Assembly: GCF_000317225.1 (NCBI RefSeq)
Contig: NZ_AJLL01000070.1
Location: 1 to 64,000 of the forward strand
Source of the DNA: Fischerella thermalis PCC 7521
GTDB taxonomy: Bacteria; Cyanobacteriota; Cyanobacteriia; Cyanobacteriales; Nostocaceae
DNA length: 64,000 nucleotides
Direction: 5' to 3'
Shown here piece by piece: positions 46,078 to 54,620 of this stretch (within the stretch, counting starts at the first letter, position 1; every line of letters starts with the position of its first letter). The position numbers and the translations under genes were made by a program. The notes below the pieces were generated by a model that did no database searches, was not told the DNA's origin, and worked only from the letters and a program-made list of their open reading frames with translations.

Positions 46078-46431
46078 AAGATTTACTTCACAGGCAATTG
46101 ATTTAATTTCGGAAAATGTAAAGAAAAAAACACCAGTTTAATGATTGTCATACAGACAAAGCAAAGCTCTCTTATGACCATGATCGGGATAAATCTTTGT
46201 ATATTAAGGGTTTTGACTATTTTGGGGTGGTCAAGAATACCCTGGTGTCAGCCATTGTTAAGTTGCTTTTAGAAAAACCGACACATTTTCTTACCTGGAA
46301 CTTACGGATATTTCTTACATTCTTAAATGTGAGCAGGGCTTGTGGTGGCGATTAAGCAATAAAAGCTTATGAGATTACCGCAGCTTCTGTTGTCATGTAG
46401 TTACGGTGCAGTACCACTCCCAAAGAAGATC
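46078..46431. other. Intergenic region upstream of the HetZ-like gene
   Basis: No gene seen. It holds the promoter of the HetZ-like gene. I do not see a clear NtcA site (GTA-N8-TAC). Confidence 0.4.
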
Positions 46432-47622
46432 ATGAAAGCTAATCCAGCGAATCTACCAACCTTTACACCATCTTCTAACAGCTACAGCGATGCTTTAACG
46501 CAGTTTTTATATAAAGAAATACAAGCACACTCTAGAGCCACACCTGGCTGTATGCAAGCTGTAGCAATGCGTATAGCCAAAGAAGTGGAGCGTATATGTG
46601 ATAAAAGCCATCGCATCCAAAAATCTGGACAGGTTAAGTCTTGGTTGCTGACTTTAGCACGTCATCGCTTACAAAAATGCTTGCACTATTACCAATTAGG
46701 TTCCAAGCAGGGACGGGTGGAATTACATAGCTGCTTAGGCGCTATGGTTTATCGCCACATCAGTATTACTGGAGGTGAATTAGGATTTCAAGCTCGTTAC
46801 AACTTAATTGAAGATTTCCTGCAAGCATTTTATATTGAGGCAATCAAAGCTTTCCGGCGGGAAAATGAATTACCAGAAGATTACAGCCCCCACACTCTGC
46901 TACAACTAGCAGAATACATGGCATTTACAGAACAGTATGCTAAACGCCGGATTAATCTGGCTGGTGGTGCAAATCAGCAATTGATTATACTCCGCGCTCA
47001 AAGTTTTGCCCGGCGGCTACCCCAGGAAACAAATGTAGACTTTGAAATGGCAATAGAAGCTGCTAAGACTGAAGATGCAGAATCTTATCAGCGTAACTCG
47101 GCGGTACAACAGTTGCGATCGCAAATGGTTTCGCAACCAAGTTTTGATTTAGCTGAAGATAGCGAACGCGATCGCGTGATCTCAGAATTGGTTAAATACT
47201 TTGAATCCCAAGGTCAACAAGATTGTATAGATTACCTAGCACTGAAACTCCAAGACTTATCAGCACCAGAAATTGACCAAATTCTTGGTTTAACCAGTCG
47301 CCAGCGAGATTATCTCCAACAACGTTTTAAATACCATGTGGAAAAGTTCGCTCGTACCCATCACTGGCAATTGGTCCATCAATGGCTAGGTGTGGGTTTA
47401 GAACAAAAGCTAGGACTTTCTTCTCAACAGTGGGAACGCTTTTTGAATCAACTTTCTGAGCAACAACGACAGATATTACAACTCAAAGCTGCTCAACACA
47501 CAGATCAAGCGATCGCAAAAGCCCTAAAATGTACTCCCAAACAACTGCAAAAGCGCTGGACTCAATTATTAGAACAAGCATGGGCTATGCGTAATGGAAA
47601 TACAGAAGTTCAGACTGGTTGA
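46432..47622 (+). CDS. HetZ-like heterocyst differentiation family protein
   Basis: 396 aa from the ATG at 46432 (MKANPANLP); an ATG at 46369 would add 21 residues with no ribosome binding site. The length and the segments EVERICDKSHRIQKSGQVKSW, LARHRLQKCLHYYQLGSKQGRVELHS, FRRENELPEDYSPHTLLQLAEYMAFTEQYAKRR and LIILRAQSFARRLP match HetZ, a regulator of early heterocyst differentiation. A C-terminal helix-turn-helix-like region (LSEQQRQILQLKAAQHTDQAI) suggests DNA binding. patU genes, which usually follow hetZ, are absent, so this may be a HetZ paralog. Confidence 0.8.
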   Translation: MKANPANLPTFTPSSNSYSDALTQFLYKEIQAHSRATPGCMQAVAMRIAKEVERICDKSHRIQKSGQVKSWLLTLARHRLQKCLHYYQLGSKQGRVELHSCLGAMVYRHISITGGELGFQARYNLIEDFLQAFYIEAIKAFRRENELPEDYSPHTLLQLAEYMAFTEQYAKRRINLAGGANQQLIILRAQSFARRLPQETNVDFEMAIEAAKTEDAESYQRNSAVQQLRSQMVSQPSFDLAEDSERDRVISELVKYFESQGQQDCIDYLALKLQDLSAPEIDQILGLTSRQRDYLQQRFKYHVEKFARTHHWQLVHQWLGVGLEQKLGLSSQQWERFLNQLSEQQRQILQLKAAQHTDQAIAKALKCTPKQLQKRWTQLLEQAWAMRNGNTEVQTG

Positions 47623-48197
47623 AAACTTTAGTTACTTTTATATTTTATTAGTTCATGTTGACTAGTTCTTCTCGATTTCCTGGTTGTAGATGCTTATTCT
47701 AAATAATTTCCTGAATTCTTCCTATTTTTCCCCCATTTCTGGGGGAACTACTCTAGGAAAACCCTACATCTGGTATCTCTTAAGTGTTGTAGCGAAAAGT
47801 GAAATTTGATTTTTTTGATTTTATTTTTATATATAATTGTCATCTAAGATTTCTCTTATAAAAGACAAATAAATTTAATGAAAATGTCAGGACTGATGCA
47901 AAAATTGACAAAACGCTTAATTGATTCAACCGCCAAGACGCCAAGAAAGCAAAGGGTTAGTAGATTGTGCATAAGTCCTAGATGTGATGATGTCGATAAA
48001 ATATTTCATATTTTGTCTTAAAGCAATAAAATTGCTATTTTTATTCTCAGATGTGCTAAAATCCACTCTTGTGTAAGTTTTTTTTAAAAACTAAAATCGG
48101 CAATCCATCACATTTTTGGTGTAGGAGTGTCAAAATGTATATTAATAGGGCAGATTACAACAAACGTACAATCAAGAACAAGGCAGTTTAAAATCAA
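47623..48197. other. Intergenic region upstream of the DUF751 gene
   Basis: No gene seen. It has a TTCCCCCA...TGGGGGAA hairpin (47728-47747), a CCGCCAAGACGCCAAG short repeat (about 47929-47945) and a poly-T run near 48078-48085. AT-rich; it probably carries a promoter or leader for DUF751-rbfA. Confidence 0.5.
47728..47747 (+). terminator. TTCCCCCA/TGGGGGAA hairpin
   Basis: Perfect 8-bp arms with a 4-nt loop (TTTC), 106 bp past the HetZ-like gene. No U-tract follows. Confidence 0.45.
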
Positions 48198-48404
48198 ATG
48201 TTTGACGGATTTTGGGATAACGTCTTTCGCTACCAGCGCTACTTTATTACTACCCTGTTAGGCGTTTTGTTGAACACGTTTGCACCATTAGCACCCTTGT
48301 TGAAACGCCCAATTACGTTAATTGCCCTCTTGGGCTTTTTGGTAGGCGGAATTGTCTTCGTCACTCTTACCCTCCGCGCCATGCTAGGTTTGAGTACAAT
48401 TTGA
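48198..48404 (+). CDS. DUF751 family protein (Ycf33-like)
   Basis: 68 aa. MFDGFWDNVFRYQRYFITTL leads into hydrophobic helix 1 (LLGVLLNTFAPLAPLL) and helix 2 (ITLIALLGFLVGGIVFVTLT). This matches the DUF751/Ycf33 family of cyanobacteria and plastids, of unknown function. It sits 177 bp upstream of rbfA on the same strand, a linkage I recall as conserved. Confidence 0.88.
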   Translation: MFDGFWDNVFRYQRYFITTLLGVLLNTFAPLAPLLKRPITLIALLGFLVGGIVFVTLTLRAMLGLSTI

Positions 48405-48581
48405 GTGCAAACTATACATGAGGATATATTCCCAAAATAATAGAGCTAACTGAGCAATGACAGAAAAAAGTCTGAGGATATCTGAGGGTACTGGGAAAAG
48501 GTTGGACTGAATTTCTAATCCCCAGTTCCTAAAAAAGTATAACAATGTTAACGTAGTACCTCTGTAAGGAGGCATGTTTTT

Positions 48582-48974
48582 ATGGCTACAAGTCGCCGCG
48601 TTTCCCGCGTTGCTGAATTAATTAAACGGGAAGTTAGCCAAATGCTACTCAACGGCATAAAGGATGACCGTGTAGGTATGGGAATGGTAAGTGTGACTGA
48701 TGTTGATGTTTCTGGCGATTTGCAACACGCCAAAATCTATGTGTCAATTTACGGCACAGAAGAAGCCAAAGCAGAAACAATGGCGGGCTTAAAATCGGCG
48801 ACAGGTTATGTCCGTAGCGAACTCGGCGCACGAGTGCGGCTGCGTCGCACCCCAGAGGTAGTGTTTATCGAAGATCGTTCCATAGAACGTGGTAGCAAGG
48901 TGTTGTCGCTATTGAACCAACTCGAACTTCAACGTAAGCCAGAAAATGGAGAAAATGACGAAGAAGAAGTCTAA
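48582..48974 (+). CDS. rbfA: 30S ribosome-binding factor RbfA
   Basis: 130 aa. [21 protein letters not shown] at the start, [26 protein letters not shown] in the middle, and [31 protein letters not shown] with the conserved RRTPE at the end: a complete KH-type RbfA. It helps mature the 30S subunit and aids cold adaptation. GGAGG at about 48570 precedes the ATG. The C-terminus is acidic ([10 protein letters not shown]). Confidence 0.95.
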   Translation: MATSRRVSRVAELIKREVSQMLLNGIKDDRVGMGMVSVTDVDVSGDLQHAKIYVSIYGTEEAKAETMAGLKSATGYVRSELGARVRLRRTPEVVFIEDRSIERGSKVLSLLNQLELQRKPENGENDEEEV

Positions 48975-50090
48975 TCTGCAAAATCTGTAACTTAAACAAC
49001 AATTTCTTCTCAAAAATCAGCCACGTATTTTACAGACACGAACTGATCGTGTCTGTTTCAATATGCTTAATAAGGTTTTAGTAAGTAGTGCTTTAGCACC
49101 GCTAAAAGAGACTTTACATTTATTTACATAGTTGACTCAAGGTAATTGGGAAGAACGATTACTGAGTTTTCCAATTACCAACTGACAATTACCAATTATC
49201 AGGACAGCCCCGCTACCAAAATCTAGGTGAATTCCCCAAAATCTATTCGGGGGTGTCCCTGAAAGTGCATCTTTTCATATGCATTAGAAACTTCGCAACA
49301 ATCTTTCTCGGCTATGAGAAGAATTTATCACATCAACCAAAGTTAACAATTAATGACAGAATGATTTACATAGCTTTATATTCTCACACGAATAAATATA
49401 AAGTTGTTAATTAAGACATATGATTTCAGCAAATTTACTGCTAACTAAAGATGGAATACATAACACAAATATATGAATTTCAAGCTACTACAACTGCTAG
49501 CCTAGTAGTAGATCAACATCATTTCAAATTGATTCAAGATTGTTACAACTCTTCTCAAGAGGAAATTTGCTTGTTTGTATTATTAAACTTCAGCTACTAG
49601 TTGAAAGTTTATTTAAGAAATTATTAACAAACAAACCTCTACAAGGTTGAGTGGTGTATTGTAGCCCTTATGGTTTGCAGCAGTTTATACATATACTTCC
49701 ACCAGATGTTCTTTGATTGTTTTTCCATAAAACAATGCAGTGTCTAAAACTGTGAATTACATACCAAAAGATCTGTGTAATTCATTTGTTTAACAAATAT
49801 CTGGCTTATGTCTGTGAATACTGAAGTTTAGTAACTGCTCCGCTGAAATCAAGCAAAGATTCACTCAACAACACCTAAATTTTCTGATTTAAGGAGCTAC
49901 AAAACAATTTATCATGAATATTTGACATTCTTAACATTTCTTTACATAATTTGAGGATGGGTAGCGTCAAAATGAAAATAGTTCCGTATACCAAATTACA
50001 AAATTCCAGCTAAAGACCTACTCGTTGTTATGTTTGTTCCTAATAACTTTTTGGGAACACTACTTACGTGTAAATTTGTGAGTAAAGATC
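48975..50090. other. 1.1-kb gene-poor region between rbfA and the DUF4327 gene
   Basis: No convincing gene. A terminator-like hairpin lies at 49032-49058. Positions 49202-49258 form a larger inverted structure (GGACAGCCCC pairing with GGGGGTGTCC at 9 of 10 positions, 37-nt loop). The rest is AT-rich. A regulatory RNA cannot be ruled out. Confidence 0.45.
49032..49058 (+). terminator. Terminator hairpin after rbfA
   Basis: ACAGACACGA and TCGTGTCTGT, a perfect 10-bp stem with 5-nt loop (ACTGA), then TT. It lies 57 bp beyond the rbfA stop. Confidence 0.7.
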
Positions 50091-50327
50091 ATGAGTGTGA
50101 ATACGGTGCCCTCTATCAGCTACTACTCTTTGGACGTGATTCAAGACGAAGCACGACGACTTGTGCAGAAGGGAGTGGTTAGCAGACAGCAACCAATATA
50201 TACTCTCTGCCAATACATCCCAGCTCGTGAGTGGGTGTGTATTGAATGTGAATTAGAAAAATGTGACTTCCTGTTACGCGATCGCATCGGCGATCTTATT
50301 GGTCGGGAAGAATGGGAAAACGACTAA
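50091..50327 (+). CDS. DUF4327 family protein
   Basis: 78 aa. Core SYYSLDVIQDEARRLVQKGVV, then RQQPIYTLCQYIPAREWVCIE and LEKCDFLLRDRIGDLIGREEW. This is the small cyanobacterial DUF4327 family of unknown function. It is soluble, with two conserved Cys (CQY, CIECELEKC). It starts at an ATG preceded by GTAAAGATC, with no strong ribosome binding site. Confidence 0.85.
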   Translation: MSVNTVPSISYYSLDVIQDEARRLVQKGVVSRQQPIYTLCQYIPAREWVCIECELEKCDFLLRDRIGDLIGREEWEND

Positions 50328-50670
50328 TCAAGAGAAAATTAACAGAAAACGTTGATATTAGGTTGGGAATATATTTCTTGGATGCGTGGATTTTATAAAA
50401 AAAATTCAACGCCCAATTTCAAGATATTCTCTGCTTGTCATCAATATTTTCCGACCTGGATGTAACTACCTATCTGCTATCTGTTTCTACTGTTTCTCCT
50501 ATCAGCAATATATTACAGCAACTTGTATGCCATAGCATGAGGTGTGAATACACAGGGGCTGAAACTTGATTAAGTTTATTGATATGCCGGAGTAGTTTTG
50601 TTTTGGCAACTACTCCGGTAATTTTTTGGTGGTAGTTGTTTATTTTTTGCTCCAACCACCAACAACCAAA
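50328..50670. other. Intergenic region with terminator
   Basis: No protein gene. Segment 50460-50600 runs into a strong terminator (50585-50627) well past the DUF4327 gene, so a small RNA transcript ending there is possible. Confidence 0.45.
50585..50627 (+). terminator. Rho-independent terminator
   Basis: Perfect 11-bp stem CCGGAGTAGTT/AACTACTCCGG (extendable by two pairs) with 10-nt loop, followed by ATTTTTT. It reads plus-strand; the DUF4327 gene ends 260 bp upstream. Confidence 0.85.
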
Positions 50671-51024
50671 TTACCCAACTTCCTCTAAATACAAATTCAC
50701 ATCTTCCATAACACGGGTGAGTTCAGCTTCCGTAGTCAAGCGAATGTTGATGTCACGGATAGTAAGTAGAACTTTGGCAGCAAAAGGTGTAGGCCAAATG
50801 TTGGGGTTACAAAAAATCTCTAAAAAGACTTCTCCTGTATAACGATATTCCATTGGGCGCTGAGGGTTAGTTTTTCCGCCACCCGGGACAGTTTTACTAG
50901 CAACAGCTTTCAGACTATTCATTAATTGTTCTAGCGCTGCTTTTAGTTCCTGTGCTGCTTGAGGTGAAAAGCTGAAAGAGACAGAACCCTCTACTAAGTT
51001 GAGTGTCAGATTATTTCCAGACAT
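50671..51024 (-). CDS. Conserved hypothetical protein, 117 aa
   Basis: MSGNNLTLNLVEGSVSFSFS at the start, then a helix (AAQELKAALEQLMNSLKAV) and a Pro/Gly-rich segment, then EVFLEIFCNPNIWPTPFAAKVLLTIRDINIRLTTEAELTRVM. The even mix of beta and helix suggests a small soluble domain. I do not recognise it. It lacks a signal peptide. Convergent with the DUF4327 gene. Confidence 0.6.
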   Translation of the reverse strand: MSGNNLTLNLVEGSVSFSFSPQAAQELKAALEQLMNSLKAVASKTVPGGGKTNPQRPMEYRYTGEVFLEIFCNPNIWPTPFAAKVLLTIRDINIRLTTEAELTRVMEDVNLYLEEVG

Positions 51025-51444
51025 GAGCTATTTTTGAGATATTTTGGTACAGATACCATTTTCCTGGTACAGGTAACATCAAGATCCATTTGTTTGTTAA
51101 TGGTAATAATTTCCAAAATCTCAAGAATATACTAAACATGTTGTTGGTTGTTTGTGATTGGAAGTCATGACTGTAAAGGTATGACAAAAGATTATACTTC
51201 AGGAAAAATTAATAAAAATATTCCTCAGATAAATGCTAATCAATATAGTTGTTTGAGTAATAGTATAGCCCAATTATAATCAGGTTTGTGGCTGTTATTA
51301 ATTAAAAAATATTTCAACAAAGTACGGTTAAAAATTGACATTATAGAAAGATAAAATCCTTACTGCGTAAGAGATTGATACATTAGATTGATGTATTTAG
51401 TTCTACACTTAGAAGTCATGGAAAATGATAGTTAAAAATCCTCT
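51025..51444. other. AT-rich intergenic region
   Basis: No gene or notable hairpin. Holds promoters for the divergent 117-aa and CDF genes. Confidence 0.45.
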
Positions 51445-52347
51445 ATGTCTTTAGATAACCGTGCCACAATTAGAAAGGTTTTAATCATCACTTTGTTGCT
51501 AAATATCTTCGTGATGCTATTAAAAGCAGTTGTAGGCAAGTTAACAGGTTCTTTGAGTTTGTTAGCTGATGCCTTGCATAGCGTGACCGATAGCGCTAAC
51601 AATATTTTAGGATTGATTGCTAGCCGATTTTCTTCGCCCCAGCCTGATCGGGAACATCCTTACGGACATCTAAAATTTGAAGCAGTGGGTGCTTTGGGAA
51701 TTGCAGCGTTTTTGGGTATAGCCTGTTTTGAAATTCTCCAAGGTGCTGTAGAACGCATTCTCAATGGTGGTGAACCAGTGAGAATATCAGCACCAGAATT
51801 GTGGTTATTACTGGTTGTATTAGGTGTGAATATTTTCGTAACCTTTTACGAACGCCGCGTAGGTGTCAAAGTCGGTAGCCCAATTTTGATCGCTGATGCT
51901 AAACATACGATGAGTGATGTTTGGGTAACTATTTCCGTGATTGGCGGTTTGATTGGTGTATGGTTGGGCTATCAGTGGTTAGATGTGGCGTTAGCTTTTC
52001 CTGTAGCTTTGTTGGTATTTTGGAGTGGCTGGACAGTTTTAAAAGAAAATTTACCTTGGCTTGTGGATCAAATTGCGATCGCACCAGAAGTGATTCATGC
52101 GATCGCCCTTTCAGTCCCTGGAGTTATAAACTGCCATGATATAGCTTCTCGGGGTGTTGTTGGTCGTCAAGTCTTTATGGAAATGCACTTAATAGTTGAT
52201 GCTGAAGATGTGGAAACAGCGCATCGCATCACTGAAGAAGTAGAAAGACGGTTAGAAGAACGCTTTCGCCCAGTACGGATTGTAATTCACGTCGAACCAC
52301 CGGAGTATTACTCAGAGCGAATTCACTTCGGATCTAACTCAAAGTAG
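51445..52347 (+). CDS. Cation diffusion facilitator (CDF) family transporter
   Basis: 300 aa with six hydrophobic helices. Metal-site motifs are LLADALHSVTDSANNILGL (His-x3-Asp in TM2) and ILIADAKHTMSDVWVTI (His-x3-Asp in TM5). The C-terminal cytoplasmic domain begins near residue 205 and carries LIVDAEDVETAHRITEEVER. CDF proteins export Zn2+, Fe2+, Mn2+ or Co2+ by proton exchange. Which metal is used cannot be told. Confidence 0.92.
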   Translation: MSLDNRATIRKVLIITLLLNIFVMLLKAVVGKLTGSLSLLADALHSVTDSANNILGLIASRFSSPQPDREHPYGHLKFEAVGALGIAAFLGIACFEILQGAVERILNGGEPVRISAPELWLLLVVLGVNIFVTFYERRVGVKVGSPILIADAKHTMSDVWVTISVIGGLIGVWLGYQWLDVALAFPVALLVFWSGWTVLKENLPWLVDQIAIAPEVIHAIALSVPGVINCHDIASRGVVGRQVFMEMHLIVDAEDVETAHRITEEVERRLEERFRPVRIVIHVEPPEYYSERIHFGSNSK

Positions 52348-52381
52348 CAAATCATTCTTGCGTTAGACCTATTCTCTGACT

Positions 52382-52624
52382 CTAGATAGGGGTTGTGTCC
52401 TCAAAATTATTAGTATCCTGATACCATAGCAAAACGCGCTGGTAGAAGGCTTTACCGTTGTAGTTCTTTGCTGCTTCTGCAAGGAGAGTGACGTCACAGA
52501 AGTAGACAGTGCTGATAATAAGCAAGTCTAGACGGTTGTGGAGTTTTTGTCGCTGACTCTACTTTACTATGACTGACGGGAGATTAAATTCTTCAGATTC
52601 ACAACGATCGGAGTTTGTAGACAT
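52382..52624 (-). pseudogene. Possible small gene with an in-frame stop
   Basis: On the minus strand an ATG at 52624 begins MSTNSDRCESEEFNLPSVIV and reads to TAG at codon 22, then continues open for 58 codons (including LLIISTVYFCDVTLLAEA and YQRVLLWYQDT) to a stop at 52382. The text after the stop looks protein-like, so this may be a decayed gene; I do not recognise it. It could also be chance. Confidence 0.3.
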
Positions 52625-52729
52625 CTAGATTGTTTATCATAAGGTCAATGAGTATTCGTGCTGACACCGAAAATTTTTTCTGTCGGTATCGCCACGTGTG
52701 CTTATTTGCCATTTTAAGAATGTAGAATG

Positions 52730-52830
52730 GTGCTTGAACTCAAGTATCCTATGGCAAGCCGACCTTAATTACCTATTACTAATTACCAACAAGACTAATC
52801 ATATCGTCAGCAATTAGCCGGGCTAGATAT
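52730..52830. repeat. Diverged copy of the MITE-like element
   Basis: Core ATTACCTATTACTAATTACC and right part CAGCAATTAGCCGGGCTAGAT match the elements at 39781 and 53370. The left boundary is unclear. Its right edge reaches the start codon of the next gene. Confidence 0.5.
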
Positions 52831-53278
52831 GATACTTCAATGGCTAGGAATAACATTTATTATTTTGAGCATTTGGGTAAATATGAATGCATCAGCTGAA
52901 TCATCGATCAAACTAGACATTCCAACTATTATTTACCAGGCAAAAGATGCTTGGGTTACTCTTGATGGTGATGCTTTAGCACAATTATTTACACCGGATG
53001 GTGAACTTATTGTACCTGGTCATAGATGGCAGGGACAAGCAGAAATCAGTGAGGCGGTTTCCCTTGTTGCTCAACAATCGCAAGATATCAGGATTGATAT
53101 TGAACGGATGATCATCTCTGGCGAACAAGCAGTCATTGAATGGCGTTACCAGGAAACGGAAAAAGCAACTAATCATCGCAAAACAACTGACGATGCGATT
53201 GTAGTAGATTTTCGAGATGGTCGGATCAGACGTTGGCGAGAATATTTTGATACTAAAACACCATCATCTGAAGTGTGA
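52829..53278 (+). CDS. NTF2-like/SnoaL-type small protein with N-terminal hydrophobic segment
   Basis: 149 aa. The first 18 residues are hydrophobic (MILQWLGITFIILSIWVN), then a polar region leads to an NTF2-like fold: DAWVTLDGDALAQLFTPDGEL, IVPGHRWQGQAEISEAV, IEWRYQETE and FRDGRIRRWREYFD. Such domains bind small ligands or act as isomerases. The start ATG lies at the edge of a dispersed repeat; an internal ATG at 52883 (MNASAESS) is an alternative. The hydrophobic leader could be a signal peptide or an accident of the repeat. Confidence 0.72.
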   Translation: MILQWLGITFIILSIWVNMNASAESSIKLDIPTIIYQAKDAWVTLDGDALAQLFTPDGELIVPGHRWQGQAEISEAVSLVAQQSQDIRIDIERMIISGEQAVIEWRYQETEKATNHRKTTDDAIVVDFRDGRIRRWREYFDTKTPSSEV

Positions 53279-53300
53279 TGATGAGTTATTAGCTTAATTT

Positions 53301-53360
53301 AAGTTTGTAGTAGGCGTTTTCACACTTGAATGTCAGCGCTAAAGTGCTTCCTACAAACTT
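53301..53360. repeat. Inverted repeat AAGTTTGTAG...CTACAAACTT
   Basis: 10-bp perfect arms about 40 bp apart around GGCGTTTTCACACTTGAATG and GCGCTAAAGTGC. This type of short palindromic repeat is common in these genomes; it also sits past the NTF2-like gene and could end transcripts. Confidence 0.6.
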
Positions 53361-53369
53361 AATAGCATG

Positions 53370-53552
53370 TTCGCTTAAATACTTATACTGTCGCGTGGGC
53401 TGGTAATAGGTAATGGGTAATCGGTGAGACTACTTCTTCTTACCGTCTTGGCTTATGTCGAGATGGCAAAGTAGCGAACCCGAAGGGTAATGGGAAAAAC
53501 CAATGACCAACACCGAAGCATAATATTGTAAGCAATTAGCCGAACTTGATAT
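53370..53552. repeat. MITE-like element copy (about 180 bp)
   Basis: It shares TTCGCTTAAATACTTATACTG, GGGCTGGTAATAGGTAATGG and the right end CGAACTTGATAT with the reference copy at 39781 (opposite orientation), but has about 70 bp of extra sequence in its middle. It lies between the NTF2 gene and the FtsK cassette. Confidence 0.6.
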
Positions 53553-53572
53553 AATTTTCTCTCTGGCTAAGA

Positions 53573-54469
53573 CTATGTATATATTCTGAGTTTTTGCACT
53601 AACTCTTGAGTTAACTGAGAAAAAGCTTTAGAACCAGATGATTGGGGAGCATTTAAAATCACAGGCATAAAACTATCAACTGCTTTCGCCACATTCACAT
53701 CAACTGGTATTTGAGTTTGACAAATTTTTTCTGCACCAAAATCTTGATGAACGCGTTGCATCACTTGTTTATAATATCTGCCAGTTAACAAGTTAGCGTT
53801 AGACATTGTAAAGACAATTCCCAGCATTTGAATATCAATTTTGGCTTCGTGTTCGTGACTTTCTTTGAGTTGAGCAATACGTCTTTCTAGTAACTGAATA
53901 CCCACTACAGATAAAGGTTCTGGTTTAGCAGGAAGGATGTAGAAATTGCTAGTAGCTAAAGCACTACGAGTCAAAAGATTATATCCGGGAGCGCAGTCGA
54001 GAATGATAAAATCATATTCTTTGCGGACTGGTTCTAAAAGTTTACCAAGTAAAACTCTTTCAAAACGATTCCAAATGGTTTCAAAATCCTTTTCACCTAA
54101 AGTAACTGCTTGCTGATGCAGCATTTCCGAAACAACAAATTCATCATACAAATCAATATCTCCTGGTAATAAATTTAGTCCAGGGAGATTACATACTTGG
54201 GATATAATTATGTCTTGAATTGTATGTTTTTGTTCTGGTTCGGGATTGATAATTTGATCTATCAGATACCTGAACGTCTTTCTGTTTTTCCGGCGCTTGG
54301 CAAATTCCATAGGCGACATGAGACTAAGTGTCGCACTAATTTGACTATCTAAGTCAAGCACTAGTACTCGCTTACCATGTTCTTTTGCTAAACAAGTCGC
54401 TATATTGACGCTGAGAGTTGTTTTACCAACCCCACCTTTCATATTTGCAGTTGCAATTACATATCCCAT
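53573..54469 (-). CDS. ParA-family ATPase
   Basis: 298 aa. The deviant Walker A motif is KGGVGKTTLSVNIA (11-24), followed by VLVLDLDSQISATLSL (Walker A' Asp), IILDCAPGYNLLTRSALAT (Walker B) and NFYILPAKPEPLSVVGI. This fits ParA/Soj/MinD-type ATPases that position DNA or protein complexes. It is the last gene of the minus-strand cassette, 151 bp after the FtsK fusion gene. No parB or centromere-like array is seen in the window, so it is probably not a simple plasmid-type partition pair. Confidence 0.88.
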   Translation of the reverse strand: MGYVIATANMKGGVGKTTLSVNIATCLAKEHGKRVLVLDLDSQISATLSLMSPMEFAKRRKNRKTFRYLIDQIINPEPEQKHTIQDIIISQVCNLPGLNLLPGDIDLYDEFVVSEMLHQQAVTLGEKDFETIWNRFERVLLGKLLEPVRKEYDFIILDCAPGYNLLTRSALATSNFYILPAKPEPLSVVGIQLLERRIAQLKESHEHEAKIDIQMLGIVFTMSNANLLTGRYYKQVMQRVHQDFGAEKICQTQIPVDVNVAKAVDSFMPVILNAPQSSGSKAFSQLTQELVQKLRIYT

Positions 54470-54620
54470 TAGCTGAGTCCTTTAATCACGCATTCCGATC
54501 TAAGTAGCGTAAACGTTTTGTCGTTGGGTGAAAACTTTCGGTTATTTTAAGATTTTCCGACTTGTAAAAATTATTCTTGGTTGAGCAGTCTGCATTATAC
54601 CAGCGAGGGGTGGGTTTGGT

